Shown here piece by piece: positions 24,575-33,987 of a stretch of 64,000 nucleotides of DNA. The DNA is from a virus: positions 1-64,000 of IMG/VR virus record IMGVR_UViG_3300044971_003665. One strand, 5' to 3'. The notes under the pieces are model-generated. The model did no database searches. It worked only from the letters and a program-made list of their open reading frames with translations, and had not been told where the DNA came from. The position numbers and the translations under genes are program-made. Numbering within the stretch: position 1 is the stretch's first letter; each line of letters starts with the position of its first letter.

Positions 24575-24603
24575 TTGCCTGCGTGTTTGGTTTCGCGTAG
24601 AAT
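24575..24603 (+). promoter_or_regulatory. Promoter with leaderless start for the 24.6 kb gene
   Basis: TTGCCT at 24575-24580, 17-base spacer, TAGAAT at 24598-24603, then 7 bases to the ATG at 24611. One of the best examples of the leaderless arrangement here. Confidence 0.65.
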
Positions 24604-24610
24604 GCCCGGC

Positions 24611-26272
24611 ATGAATCGCTACATCACGCCGTTTGCTAAGCTCGAACTCATGCCAAAAAGTGCCGGCAGACGGCACGCACGACATCTGAATCCGCTCGTG
24701 AAACAGGCGGGACCGGCGTTCGACAATTTTTGGAACAACAATATCAAACCGATCGGTAACGCGATCGGTAACACCGTATCAGGCGTGGGTAATGCGGCGT
24801 CAGGCGCTCTAGGTGCCGCCGCTCAAGGGATAGCGACTCCTTTTCGCGCTGCTGGCGGTATGATATCGGGCGGCGCGAACGCGCTGAAGCGGCAATTTCA
24901 ACAACCTGGTGACATCGACTGGGGAGCGGTCGGGCAGGGCGCGGCGGATGGTGCATGGAATGGCGGCAGGGATGGCCTGCAGGCTGTCGGTCGCAACGTG
25001 GGACAGGCTGTGGGTGGGGGATTACAAGCGGCTGGCGGCGTAGTCGGGGCAGTTGGACACACTGCTGGACTGATTCCCGGGGCCGTCGGTGCATTGGGTG
25101 ATGGGGCTGCGAATATGGGGAAAGGCCTCATCGATGCCACCTCTGGAAAAGCGGCACCAGCTGCCGCCCCTGCTGCCGCCCCTATGACCAGCGGCGGCAG
25201 TGCAGGCGGCTTCGATGAGCCGACCGGAACTGGGGGTGGCGCAACCAGTGAACCTAGTTCGCCGCAGCTGATAACTCTTGGAGGCGGTTCACCGCCGCTT
25301 TCGCCGTCGCCGATTTCGCCGAGTTCGTCGCCGCTTGGAGGCGATTCCGGAGCCAAGCCGTCGTGGGCCTACGGAACTCCGGATACGTATGGTAAGCCGC
25401 AGTGGCAAGGTAAGCTGAACCAGCCCCCGGCAGCCGGACCGAGTGACACACCTGCACCCCCGGCAATGGCGGCCCTTGGAGCGGGCAGTCCCCCAGCAGC
25501 CGCACCGGCGTGGGCGGGAACGACAGCGGCCCGGCCGGGCGCTGCGCCAGCACCTAGTGGCGCTCCAGATCCTGCAATGTGGGCCAAATATCACGGCAAA
25601 GGCAAAGCGAACGCTTATAATCCAAATAGTAAAATGGACGTCGCCAAGTGGACGAACATGCAAAATGCTCAGCGTAGCGGCGGCAGCGTGCTGGCGGCTG
25701 CGAATGCTCCCTGGCAAACGAAGCGCGCCAGCCTGACGCCCTTCGCGTGCTTCGACATGCAGAAGGAAGCAGGCGGGCTGGAGGTGTTGAAACGGGTGGG
25801 GTCGGCAGTTGCGAAACGTGGGCAACCCGCCGTAAGCGCCGCGACGAGACGTGCAGGACCCGAGATTAAGATGACGATGCTTCCGAATCCTGTGACGAAG
25901 GCGCTGCCAGGGACTGCTACTGCGAAGGCGTCGCCGGAAGCTCGTGAAATTCTGAACAAGATAGAGAGGGAAGGCCTTTCGCCGGGTGTTAAACTGGGAC
26001 TCGGCGCCGGCGCAGGCGGCGTCGCGCTCTACGGCAGCAACCGCATGGGCCGCAACAGCGGGCTGACCGAAGGTCTCGATAAAGGCTACAACACCGGCGT
26101 CGACTACGGCATTCAGGCAGCGCTGCAGAACGCGCCGCAAGATCCCGGCATCCTGGGAAGGATCTTGAATGTGTTCAGGGGACAGGGCGAGCAGCCGTCG
26201 GCCGCAGCGCTGCAGGCGATGCTCGAGCAGAACAAGGCATCCATCTTGGCCCGACTGCGCCAGACCATCTGA
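24611..26272 (+). CDS. Gly/Ala/Pro-rich internal virion protein candidate
   Basis: 553 residues from the ATG at 24611. The start MNRYITPFAKLELMPKSAG combines the T-P-F-A tag with a K-x-A peptide at Lys16; a second follows at Lys31 (LVKQAG). Residues 45-175 are glycine-zipper-like (GNAIGNTVSGVGNAASGALG), suited to membrane insertion. Residues about 185-330 are Pro/Ser/Gly/Ala-rich and disordered. The tag recurs internally as LTPFACFDMQKEAG (375-388), as if two proteins were joined. The C-terminal 170 residues form another helical, Gly-rich unit. I infer a packaged, processed and perhaps injected protein. No enzyme motif is seen. Confidence 0.55.
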   Translation: MNRYITPFAKLELMPKSAGRRHARHLNPLVKQAGPAFDNFWNNNIKPIGNAIGNTVSGVGNAASGALGAAAQGIATPFRAAGGMISGGANALKRQFQQPGDIDWGAVGQGAADGAWNGGRDGLQAVGRNVGQAVGGGLQAAGGVVGAVGHTAGLIPGAVGALGDGAANMGKGLIDATSGKAAPAAAPAAAPMTSGGSAGGFDEPTGTGGGATSEPSSPQLITLGGGSPPLSPSPISPSSSPLGGDSGAKPSWAYGTPDTYGKPQWQGKLNQPPAAGPSDTPAPPAMAALGAGSPPAAAPAWAGTTAARPGAAPAPSGAPDPAMWAKYHGKGKANAYNPNSKMDVAKWTNMQNAQRSGGSVLAAANAPWQTKRASLTPFACFDMQKEAGGLEVLKRVGSAVAKRGQPAVSAATRRAGPEIKMTMLPNPVTKALPGTATAKASPEAREILNKIEREGLSPGVKLGLGAGAGGVALYGSNRMGRNSGLTEGLDKGYNTGVDYGIQAALQNAPQDPGILGRILNVFRGQGEQPSAAALQAMLEQNKASILARLRQTI

Positions 26273-26283
26273 GCCATCCGGGT

Positions 26284-27327
26284 ATGACTGCTTTCGCCCA
26301 ACTCGCGAGCGAGGCTGACATGACCAAGTCGTCCTCCGGCGGAACAATTCTGCGAGGCCTGCACAGTCTGGTGCGCGACGGTCTCTGGAAGCGCGTAGCG
26401 ACGAAGACACAACCAGGCAGCTTCTGGGGGAAAGCGTCGCGCCTGTTTCACGACCCGGTCACGGACAAGATGACCACGCTCAACAAGGGGCTGATGGGCT
26501 ACGGCCTTGGCGGGATGGCGGCGGGACTCGCCGGATACGACGTGCCGGGATCGAACCTTGCGATGAATGCCTCCATGCCAGTGCTGGGGGCACTGATGAC
26601 GGCGCCGAGCCTGATCAGCGCGTATCGCGCGAACCGCCCGGGAAACCGGGCTAGGTTGCAGGAGGACGTGCTCATCGGCGCGCGCGGGGCCGGGGCCGAC
26701 ATGATGTCCCTTGGGCAGATGGATTCTAACTATCTCACTCGCCCCGGACTGGCGCGGCAGTATCTTCGCCAGAACGACGCGGCGACTGCGGACCTGGCGG
26801 ATCAATACTCCAGCAAGCCCTACAAGCCGCTGTCCAAATTGAAGTATATCCAGTCGCTGTTCGAGGATCCTGACACGCTGATCAACGACCGCGTGGACCG
26901 GCGCATGCACGGACTGATGCTGCCGCAAGCGATGCTGAAGTCCGGCAGTTTCGGCAAGGTTTTCTCCAACGTGTTTCCGTGGCTGTTTCCAACGATTGGA
27001 GCAGGAATGCTGGGGCACTCCATTTTACGCGACAAGCCCTACGACGAGCAGAGCGTCCGCACGCGCGGCTACGCCGGCGCCCAGGCCAAGATACAGCAGG
27101 GGCTGGACAAGATGACGGGACTCGAGCGCATGGCGCTGAAGATGGACCCAACGCTGCTGGCTGACCGAATCGAGAAACAACTGCCCGGCACCATCGGAAC
27201 GTGGGAGCAACAGAACAGCCGCCGGTTTCAGCCTGGGTTCCTCAGTGGGATCGCACGCAGTTGGAAAAAAGGCGGCGACACCAACTACTACGAGTATGAC
27301 GCGAACGAGAACCGTCACTACATTTGA
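26284..27327 (+). CDS. Virion-type protein with TxFAxL tag
   Basis: 347 residues. The N-terminus MTAFAQLASEADMTKSSSGG is a variant of the tag-plus-K site seen in neighbours (Lys15). A Gly/Ala/Leu-rich hydrophobic region follows at about 60-120 (MGYGLGGMAAGLAGYDVPG). Later parts are helical with many Arg and Leu, and a second hydrophobic stretch (VFPWLFPTIGAGMLGHSI) lies at about 225-243. The end YYEYDANENRHYI is acidic and aromatic. It starts 11 bases after the preceding stop. Not recognised; probably an internal head or ejection protein by company and composition. Confidence 0.5.
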   Translation: MTAFAQLASEADMTKSSSGGTILRGLHSLVRDGLWKRVATKTQPGSFWGKASRLFHDPVTDKMTTLNKGLMGYGLGGMAAGLAGYDVPGSNLAMNASMPVLGALMTAPSLISAYRANRPGNRARLQEDVLIGARGAGADMMSLGQMDSNYLTRPGLARQYLRQNDAATADLADQYSSKPYKPLSKLKYIQSLFEDPDTLINDRVDRRMHGLMLPQAMLKSGSFGKVFSNVFPWLFPTIGAGMLGHSILRDKPYDEQSVRTRGYAGAQAKIQQGLDKMTGLERMALKMDPTLLADRIEKQLPGTIGTWEQQNSRRFQPGFLSGIARSWKKGGDTNYYEYDANENRHYI

Positions 27328-27375
27328 TCAACGTCAACCTTCCCTTCGCCGCAAAACCGACTACCATCCATGATC

Positions 27376-28050
27376 ATGACACCTTTCGCACTGCTCGAAA
27401 AATCAGCATCCGCACGCTCCTACGACGAAGTAAGGCAGCGAAGGAAAAACCTAAAACTCGCGGCGGGTGGACTGGCCGGCGCGATACCAGGCGCGATGTT
27501 GGGTGCGGCTTCAGCTGTTGGAGCGCCTTCTGCGCTGGGCGGCAAGGATCAGAAGTCCGTCCTGCTGCGCGCACTGGTCGGCGCGCTGATCGGCGGCGGG
27601 GTCGGTGTTGGCGGCGCGGCCGTAAGCAACGCGATCTCGGATTACGCGGACCTGGATCCGCTGGTGCCGACCGTCGGCATGGAGCATCGGCGAATGGGTA
27701 AAAGTGCAGGCGCAGGAAGCAACATCCTCAAGGCGCTTCTCAACTTTGGACGCGGCGCTTTGCGCGCTCCTAGGGATATGATAGAAAGCGGTTCCCATCT
27801 GCTGCACGGAACGCAAATGACACCGTTGCCGACGGCGCTTGGTCGCGCAGGACAGGCTGGTAATCTGGCCGGTATGGGCGCGATTGGCGTCGGCGGGGTC
27901 ACCGGATTGGAGCAGTTGAGAAGCAAATTATTCAAACAGCAGGAACAGCAAGGAAACGGAGGTGCTCAGATGTCCGACAAGCAGCACGCAATAATCGAGG
28001 CAGCAAGGAAGCATCGAGAGAAGCACCCCGGGAGCACCAATTTGTTCTGA
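27376..28050 (+). CDS. Glycine-zipper virion-type protein with TPFALL tag
   Basis: 224 residues from the second of two close ATGs (27370 is the other). The N-terminus MTPFALLEKSASARSYDEV is the clearest case of the T-P-F-A tag followed by K-S-A (Lys9). A hydrophobic Gly/Ala segment follows (LAAGGLAGAIPGAMLGAAS), then a second (ALIGGGVGVGGAAVSNAI). Another K-S-A (RMGKSAGAG) occurs in the middle. The C-terminal tail is polar (EAARKHREKHPG). A weak -10-like TACCAT lies 8 bases upstream. I infer an internal protein that inserts in a membrane on injection. Confidence 0.5.
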   Translation: MTPFALLEKSASARSYDEVRQRRKNLKLAAGGLAGAIPGAMLGAASAVGAPSALGGKDQKSVLLRALVGALIGGGVGVGGAAVSNAISDYADLDPLVPTVGMEHRRMGKSAGAGSNILKALLNFGRGALRAPRDMIESGSHLLHGTQMTPLPTALGRAGQAGNLAGMGAIGVGGVTGLEQLRSKLFKQQEQQGNGGAQMSDKQHAIIEAARKHREKHPGSTNLF

Positions 28051-28067
28051 CCCGCCAATTACACACC

Positions 28068-30638
28068 ATGACCACCGAAATCATCGACCCCAACTACCAG
28101 TGGAAGCAGGCGGCCTCGCAGGAGGGCGTCGACTACGGCGCTGTCCAGAAGTCCTTCATGGACCAGAGCTACGCAATCGTCGCCAACAAGGCCAAGATTC
28201 TGTTCCAGGATCCGTTCCGGCTCGGCTTCGAGATCGTGCATCGCAACGAGAAGGCGACCAAGATGGTCGGCATCTTCGCGTTCCGGGTGAACAGCAACCT
28301 GCTCTACGCCCCGGTGTTTTTCGTCAACGGCGAGATCAAGGCGGCCGACATGCTCTACCGCACGGACGTCAAACGCTTCGTCCCACTCACCGAGGACTGG
28401 TGCGCATACCTGGTGCGCGGCAATCACGAGAGCGCCGGCGAGCCCGTCGACCGCAACCGGTATCGACAGGCGGATGCCTACATGGACCGGCTGGCCTATC
28501 CGCAGCGCGTCAAGTATGCGGCTGATCGTCTGACATTAGCCGATATCAATGAGAAGGCGGACGCTGAGACGCGCGAGTATCTCGCCGAGAAGTATGCTGG
28601 GGACAAACAGAGCAAGAAGCCCGGCGCGGAGGATGTCGAGACGCATGCTGACGCGGAAATTTACGAGTCTGATGACGAGGTGCATGAAGCAATCGCAAGC
28701 GGCAAGCAGAACCGCCATCTCATGTCGGACGAATTGGCCGACAAAGCCATCACTGGCCTGAAGCTGGATCACATCGAAGAGAAAAATCTACTTACTCGCG
28801 AACAGCTGCGCGATTTGATGCGCCACCACGCTCTTCGCGTTACGACGCAGAAGAAAGAGAACGCGCCGCACGCGGAAGCTTTCAAGAAGGCCGCGGCCGA
28901 CGGTTCGATCTGGAGGGAGCTCATGCTGCACAGCGCGGACGACGCGCCGATGCGCAAGCTGCTGCCGCTGGTGATCGACGCGCACGGCCCCGAGGCACTG
29001 GAGAAGCTCGCCGCATTCATCGGCAACAGTCCGGGCGTCGCCGCGGCCGTCGCATCCAATTACACGAAGGAGGATCTCGAGACGGTGAACGGCTGGCTGG
29101 CCAAAGAGGCGTCCGGCCCGCGTCCTGCGATCTCCATCATCCTGTCGCCGGAGCTGGCCAAATCCGCGGCCCAGCGCGAGCGCATCTTCGACAAAGGCTA
29201 CGACCTGGTCGACCACCGGCTCGCCGACAGCGTCAACACCGTCATCGAGGAAGTCGGCGCCGGCACCATCAAGGAACTGTCGTCCCCGGGCAAGGTGCAA
29301 CTGCTCATGGCAAATGGTGACACGGAGGAAGCACTCCTGCTGCGCGAGAGCGACCACCTGCTTTTCGACAACAGCGGACCGTCGCCCTGCGGCGGCAGCG
29401 GCTCGCCCAGCAAAATCGAGTATGCCTACTTCCCGAGCGACAAGCAGTTGTTCAGGCTGCCCTCGGGCGAGGATGTGTTCGGCGATGAAACGATCGACCA
29501 GGACACAAATGCCAAGGCAGTGACTGGCGACGCCATTTCGACCGGGAAGTGCTACGTCGCGCTCGACACCCGGGACCTCAGCATCTCGCGCCCATTTCAC
29601 GTGGCCGACATTGCGAAGGACGGTGAGTGCTCCGTGATCACGATCTCCATCGGCTACGGCGACCAGACCAAGCTGTTCTACGCGCCTGGTCGCGGTGAGA
29701 CGTCCGGTCGATACCTCAGCGATGAGACGTTCTTCCTGGAAGTGGACTGTGACGTGAAGCGTGACGACGACGACGGAGTCCGCAAGGTCGAGCCCAAGTG
29801 CACACGGTTCCCGATGTCGTCAGCCGGCGTCGAGCAGTGGATGCGCACGGCCGGCGGCATCACGACCGCCAACGAGGTGACGGTGCGTCCGAAGGCCGGG
29901 CCCACATTCGACGTGGAGCATCGCGAGGACGGCACGCTGCTCAAGGCGGCTCGCAACCTCGGGTGGCTGGAGGCGCATCTCGCACTGGCGGAAGACTTCT
30001 CGCTGCGCACCGATGTCGCAGGCAAGATTCTCAACAAGGCTGTCGACGGCGACGTGACCTACCGCATCTTCGACTCCGTCACCAAGCAGGCATACCTGAC
30101 CAGGCCGGAGGGCATGGAGCAGTGGGTGCAGAGCTTTGATCCCGAGCTGAACGTCCGGCTGGACGCGCCTCAGCAGCAGATTCTCTCCACGCACACACCG
30201 CGACGCCCGGACCAGCAGTCACGCTACGGCGACACCTATCAGGGACCGCGCGGTAGGAATTCTGAGACCGCCGAGTCGCTGCTGCCGATGGACATGATCA
30301 TGAACAGTTCGCCCGAGGAACTGGCGCAGATGTCGAGTCAGTATGGTATGCCGCACATCCTGGACCACGGCGCTGTGTCGCAGATGGCCACCACCAGTCA
30401 CGGCATTGTCGATCAGATCAAGCTCTACATCCCGGACTTCGAGGCCGGCGTGGACCGCTACTTCCGCACTCTGTTTCTGCTGCGCTACCGGCCGGCGGAC
30501 TTCGAGGAGATCTACGGCAAGGAAGACCTGATCGACTTCGAGCAGGAACTCGCGGAACTCGCGACCCGCGCTGGCGAAAATCTGCTGCGCATGCTGCAGC
30601 AGTTCAAACCGGATCAGTATTCGGCGCAGGAAAACTGA
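28068..30638 (+). CDS. Large virion structural protein of unknown role
   Basis: 856 residues. The N-terminal domain (SYAIVANKAKILFQDPFRLG, KMVGIFAFRVNSNLLYAPVF) resembles by memory a large conserved structural protein found near the capsid genes of several marine and jumbo phages, but I cannot name its function. The middle is acidic and helical with several K-x-A peptides (LAKEA at Lys346, LAKSA at Lys365). The C-terminal half has beta-rich stretches and an end rich in Phe/Tyr/Leu helices (YFRTLFLLRYRPADFEE). It is translated from an A/C-rich leader. It could be a head vertex or internal protein; a portal is unlikely since no portal-like stem pattern is evident. Confidence 0.5.
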   Translation: MTTEIIDPNYQWKQAASQEGVDYGAVQKSFMDQSYAIVANKAKILFQDPFRLGFEIVHRNEKATKMVGIFAFRVNSNLLYAPVFFVNGEIKAADMLYRTDVKRFVPLTEDWCAYLVRGNHESAGEPVDRNRYRQADAYMDRLAYPQRVKYAADRLTLADINEKADAETREYLAEKYAGDKQSKKPGAEDVETHADAEIYESDDEVHEAIASGKQNRHLMSDELADKAITGLKLDHIEEKNLLTREQLRDLMRHHALRVTTQKKENAPHAEAFKKAAADGSIWRELMLHSADDAPMRKLLPLVIDAHGPEALEKLAAFIGNSPGVAAAVASNYTKEDLETVNGWLAKEASGPRPAISIILSPELAKSAAQRERIFDKGYDLVDHRLADSVNTVIEEVGAGTIKELSSPGKVQLLMANGDTEEALLLRESDHLLFDNSGPSPCGGSGSPSKIEYAYFPSDKQLFRLPSGEDVFGDETIDQDTNAKAVTGDAISTGKCYVALDTRDLSISRPFHVADIAKDGECSVITISIGYGDQTKLFYAPGRGETSGRYLSDETFFLEVDCDVKRDDDDGVRKVEPKCTRFPMSSAGVEQWMRTAGGITTANEVTVRPKAGPTFDVEHREDGTLLKAARNLGWLEAHLALAEDFSLRTDVAGKILNKAVDGDVTYRIFDSVTKQAYLTRPEGMEQWVQSFDPELNVRLDAPQQQILSTHTPRRPDQQSRYGDTYQGPRGRNSETAESLLPMDMIMNSSPEELAQMSSQYGMPHILDHGAVSQMATTSHGIVDQIKLYIPDFEAGVDRYFRTLFLLRYRPADFEEIYGKEDLIDFEQELAELATRAGENLLRMLQQFKPDQYSAQEN

Positions 30639-30642
30639 CACC

Positions 30643-31590
30643 GTGAACGCCTACACGATTGATTTGCTTGCGTCGATGAGTCCGGAGTGGACGACGAAGA
30701 TCGAGCGGGCTGGGCTGCTGGGACAACAGCGGCGCTTCTCTCCGCTGCACGATACCGCGCGAGATCGGTTCCTGGCGAAATACATCCAGACCAACTACGG
30801 CTGGTATATCGCGCTGCAGTTCGCGAACCGGGGCATGGAGTTTCCGCTCATGCTGCAAGGGCGCGATCTTTGGGTGCACAAGGCGTATCTGCTGCGCATG
30901 GATCCGTGGAAAAACTACGACCAACACGTCGTCGAAGCCTACCATCTCGCACAGTTCGTGAACGGTGCCCCAAACCTGCGCCAGCACCTCAAGGCGATGC
31001 TGCTGGCGTTCCGCCCGGATGGCAACGCCGAAACACATCTCAGGGAGGTCTCGCTGAAGACCGGGGTGTCGGTGGGCACGCTGGACGCGTTTGAGGTCCT
31101 GTTTTTCAACGTCATCGATCGCAGGTCTGACGCGCTGTATCTCGCCCAGGAGGTGTATCCCAACACGCGCCTGGTTGAGTTCGACGAGCACTACCTGCGC
31201 AACTCGACTCACGAGGACCTCATCAAGCGGGTGGCTTACAACCACCGCGACATGGACCTGACGGCCTATCTGTCCGGGATCGGCGACCACACGTATCTGC
31301 GGAAGCTGGCGGCCAGCAACGATCGCGAATCCGAGCTGACCCGGTTCCTGATGGGTAACGGTCTCATCTTGGCGCACACGAGTCTGCTGAATCAGCGCAA
31401 CGTCGGCGTGAGCCGCGCGCTGACGTTGCTCGCGGCGTCCCGCCAAAGCGGCGCGGACAAGGAGGAGCCGACACTCACAGGCATCGTCCCGATCTACAGC
31501 GAGGCGTTCCGCCAGGCGCTGTCGATGAACAAGGAGATGGTATTGGACCAGCTGGTCGCGGACAGCGGCGGCGGTTACGTGGATGTCTAG
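30643..31590 (+). CDS. Hypothetical protein, head-gene region
   Basis: 315 residues from a GTG 4 bases after the previous stop. Mostly helical: FLAKYIQTNYGWYIALQFAN, then LREVSLKTGVSVGTLDAFEV, which looks like a helix-turn-helix, and a C-terminal helical bundle. It lacks K-x-A peptides at its ends apart from YLRKLAASND. Tight coupling with the large structural gene before it suggests they act together. Not recognised; it could be a head-assembly factor with a DNA-binding motif. Confidence 0.5.
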   Translation: MNAYTIDLLASMSPEWTTKIERAGLLGQQRRFSPLHDTARDRFLAKYIQTNYGWYIALQFANRGMEFPLMLQGRDLWVHKAYLLRMDPWKNYDQHVVEAYHLAQFVNGAPNLRQHLKAMLLAFRPDGNAETHLREVSLKTGVSVGTLDAFEVLFFNVIDRRSDALYLAQEVYPNTRLVEFDEHYLRNSTHEDLIKRVAYNHRDMDLTAYLSGIGDHTYLRKLAASNDRESELTRFLMGNGLILAHTSLLNQRNVGVSRALTLLAASRQSGADKEEPTLTGIVPIYSEAFRQALSMNKEMVLDQLVADSGGGYVDV

Positions 31591-31602
31591 CCCTCCATTG
31601 TG

Positions 31603-33168
31603 ATGGACACGCAGCAAGAGAACGGATATGGTTACAGCATGACGCATGATTCCGCTGTTCGAACCGTGGTGAATCTCGTGCCCGACATCGAGAAGCGCGG
31701 GGCCGAGGTTGTCCTCACAGAGTATGCCGCTCGCGAGGATCTGCCGCCTGCGCAGCTCGAGAAGCTCGCCCAGGTTTACAACACTCTCCGCACCGTCAGT
31801 TACATCGATCACGCTGCGGACGACGCGCGCGGTCAGACGGTGCCGCTGGTGGATGTTCCGACGCTTGTGGTCGGCTACGCCACCGGACTCAATCACGAGA
31901 AGGCAGCGGCCGGTCCGCATTCTTTTTCGACGCACGATCCGCGCACCGTCGACTTGGCCGCCGCAATGAGGCGTGAGGCGAATCTGGAAAAGGCAGCCGC
32001 GCAGGTGACTGACCAGCCGGCGAAGGTGCACGAAACATTCAAGCAGGCGGTGTCGCGCGAGCAGTTGCAGGATGCGCTGCTGACGCTCGAAGTTGATCTC
32101 GAAGACGAGATGTCCAAACTCGCCAGTGAGATTTTTACAGCGGCGCCGCGTGTTGGCGACTGGCATTTCCAGCGCGACATTTCCGAGTTCGAACAAGAGG
32201 CGCTGCAGTATCAGCCGCCCGCCGCGGTCAAAGCGGCCGGCGCGTTCATGGAGAAGTTCGCAGCGCCGCATCGCACGAAGCTGCTGCGGTTTGCTTATGA
32301 CGTCCGCGTGCCGCAGCGGGCCTACGACATCGGACACGCGCTCGGGCAGAAATTTGCAGAACTGGCGAAGGCCGCCAGCACGCTGGAAGTGCTGATCAAG
32401 ATGGCCGCCAAGGCCAGCGACGGCACCGCGGTCGAGGTCCACCAGGTGGACAATGATGCAGACGTCAGCGATATATTCAACGTCCCTAAACCTGAGAAGG
32501 CGGACAAGGCCAAGGTGGACGACGCGCAGAAGTCGCTGGATAATGTCGATTCGATCTCGACAACAGCACAGCCCGCCGCTGGATCTGGTGGTCCGCCGCG
32601 CGCCAGCGGACCGCCCGTGGGCGGCGGCGGCGACAAGTCGACTGGAGACAAGCGCAGCACCAGCGATCCCGAGAACAAGCAGGAGTCCATCAGCCTGATG
32701 GATCTGCTCGGAAAGCCAGTCGCCGCAGTAGCCGGAGCAACGCAGGCTGCCGCGGACAAAGCCGAAGGAGTGATCACCGGCATCACGTCCAAGCCGCGGC
32801 TGAACAAGGCGCAGATTTCCGCTGATGTGTCCGTGGAGGACATCAAGCGCGCAATGGCCATTCGCCGACTGATCGGCACAGATCCCGTGCTGAAGGAAGC
32901 GGACCCGAAAGTCGTGCTGGAGATCTACAACTCGGTCACCGCCAGGAACCCGCAACTCGCGGGCGACATGGCTGCTTTGCGCTTGATCCTGCGCGAGGCA
33001 GTGAGTTACGAAGGGCTCACCTTGGACTCGCAGAAGCTGCTTTCTGAAATCCGCCGCAACAGCGAACAGGCGGACGAACTTTCCGACATCAACGAGAAAT
33101 CGCGCTACACTGTCGGCGGCGCCGGTCCGCTGTCGCTGGTGCGTTCCGACAGCAACAAGCGAGCGTAA
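31603..33168 (+). CDS. Head-associated protein with several K-x-A sites
   Basis: 521 residues from the ATG at 31603 (a GTG at 31600 is in frame). Predominantly helical with an internal disordered region rich in Gly, Pro and Ser (about 325-365, GSGGPPRASGPPVGGGG). K-x-A peptides occur as LEKAAA, MEKFAA and LAKAAS in the first half. The C-terminal 150 residues are a charged helical domain (VEDIKRAMAIRRLIGTDP). Immediately upstream of the membrane and protease genes, it may be an internal core protein of the prohead. No enzyme motif is recognised. Confidence 0.5.
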   Translation: MDTQQENGYGYSMTHDSAVRTVVNLVPDIEKRGAEVVLTEYAAREDLPPAQLEKLAQVYNTLRTVSYIDHAADDARGQTVPLVDVPTLVVGYATGLNHEKAAAGPHSFSTHDPRTVDLAAAMRREANLEKAAAQVTDQPAKVHETFKQAVSREQLQDALLTLEVDLEDEMSKLASEIFTAAPRVGDWHFQRDISEFEQEALQYQPPAAVKAAGAFMEKFAAPHRTKLLRFAYDVRVPQRAYDIGHALGQKFAELAKAASTLEVLIKMAAKASDGTAVEVHQVDNDADVSDIFNVPKPEKADKAKVDDAQKSLDNVDSISTTAQPAAGSGGPPRASGPPVGGGGDKSTGDKRSTSDPENKQESISLMDLLGKPVAAVAGATQAAADKAEGVITGITSKPRLNKAQISADVSVEDIKRAMAIRRLIGTDPVLKEADPKVVLEIYNSVTARNPQLAGDMAALRLILREAVSYEGLTLDSQKLLSEIRRNSEQADELSDINEKSRYTVGGAGPLSLVRSDSNKRA

Positions 33169-33175
33169 CATTTCA

Positions 33176-33985
33176 ATGACTGACAAACCTACCAATCTGC
33201 GCGATCAGGCTGCGAGCTACCTGAACTCGGACGCCTTCAAATCGCTGGTTCCCTACCTCATGTCCGGCGGCGTCGGCGCGATCGCGGGCGGTGCGCTGTC
33301 GGGCCGGCGGCGCGCTGATTCGGGCGAGAGCCGCGTGGGCTACTTGGGCCGCATCCTGCGCAACGCGCTGATCGCGGGAGGCCTGGCCGGCGGCGCGCAT
33401 TACCTGGGAGCGAAAGGGCTGGAGAAAACCGTGGGCAACATGTCCGACAGTTCCAAGGTTTTGTCAGGAGCACCCAACGACGAAGGGCCGCTGTCCACCA
33501 CAGTGAAGAACGTGGCGTTCTCGCCGATCACCGCCGCTTCGTCTGGCCTGGGCGCACTGGCGGCGACGCGCGGTCGCTCTGTCATCGGGGCCGGCTCGAC
33601 GGATGACTACAGCAAGCGTCTGCTTCCGCTGCTGAACAAGGACACTGCTTGGGCGAACACCGCGAGCGCGGACGAAATCGCGGATGCCATCCGCGCTCTC
33701 CCGACCGCGCAGCAACCGCAAGCTGACCAGCTTCGCCGCATGGCCGGTCTTCCATCCTCCAACGTCGCGGAGGGCAGCGTGGGCAAACTACTGGAGCGCG
33801 CCGGACTCTCGTCTGAGAAGGCGCAGAGTGCGCAAGGCGCTCTGTCGACCGTGCGACGCCGTGGACTGGGCATCCTGGGCCAGTCGACGCCGCGCGCGAT
33901 CGGACGCGGCGCGATAGGACTGGCGGCCGCCGGCATTCCGGCGATCATCGGCGCGCTGATCACCAACAAGACTTCCGAAGCCTGA
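33176..33985 (+). CDS. Glycine-zipper membrane-type protein
   Basis: 269 residues. After a polar start (MTDKPTNLRDQAASYLNS) come two Gly/Ala-rich hydrophobic stretches: LMSGGVGAIAGGALSG at about 22-37 and ALIAGGLAGGAHYLGAKG at about 63-80, and another near FSPITAASSGLGALAAT. The C-terminus (GRGAIGLAAAGIPAIIGALI) is also hydrophobic. The protein ends 2 bases before the prohead protease gene. Composition matches the other glycine-zipper virion candidates here and suggests a membrane-inserting internal protein. Confidence 0.5.
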   Translation: MTDKPTNLRDQAASYLNSDAFKSLVPYLMSGGVGAIAGGALSGRRRADSGESRVGYLGRILRNALIAGGLAGGAHYLGAKGLEKTVGNMSDSSKVLSGAPNDEGPLSTTVKNVAFSPITAASSGLGALAATRGRSVIGAGSTDDYSKRLLPLLNKDTAWANTASADEIADAIRALPTAQQPQADQLRRMAGLPSSNVAEGSVGKLLERAGLSSEKAQSAQGALSTVRRRGLGILGQSTPRAIGRGAIGLAAAGIPAIIGALITNKTSEA

Positions 33986-33987
33986 CC

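Noticed and set aside
30700-31590. Sigma-factor identity for the 315-residue head-region protein
   Set aside because: One helix-turn-helix-like stretch is seen, but region 2 and 4 patterns of sigma factors are missing.
30604-33195. 863-codon open frame on the minus strand opposite three head genes
   Set aside because: It is antisense to well-packed plus-strand genes, has low-complexity Arg/Val/His content and no recognisable domain. Long antisense frames arise from the GC-rich codon bias here.
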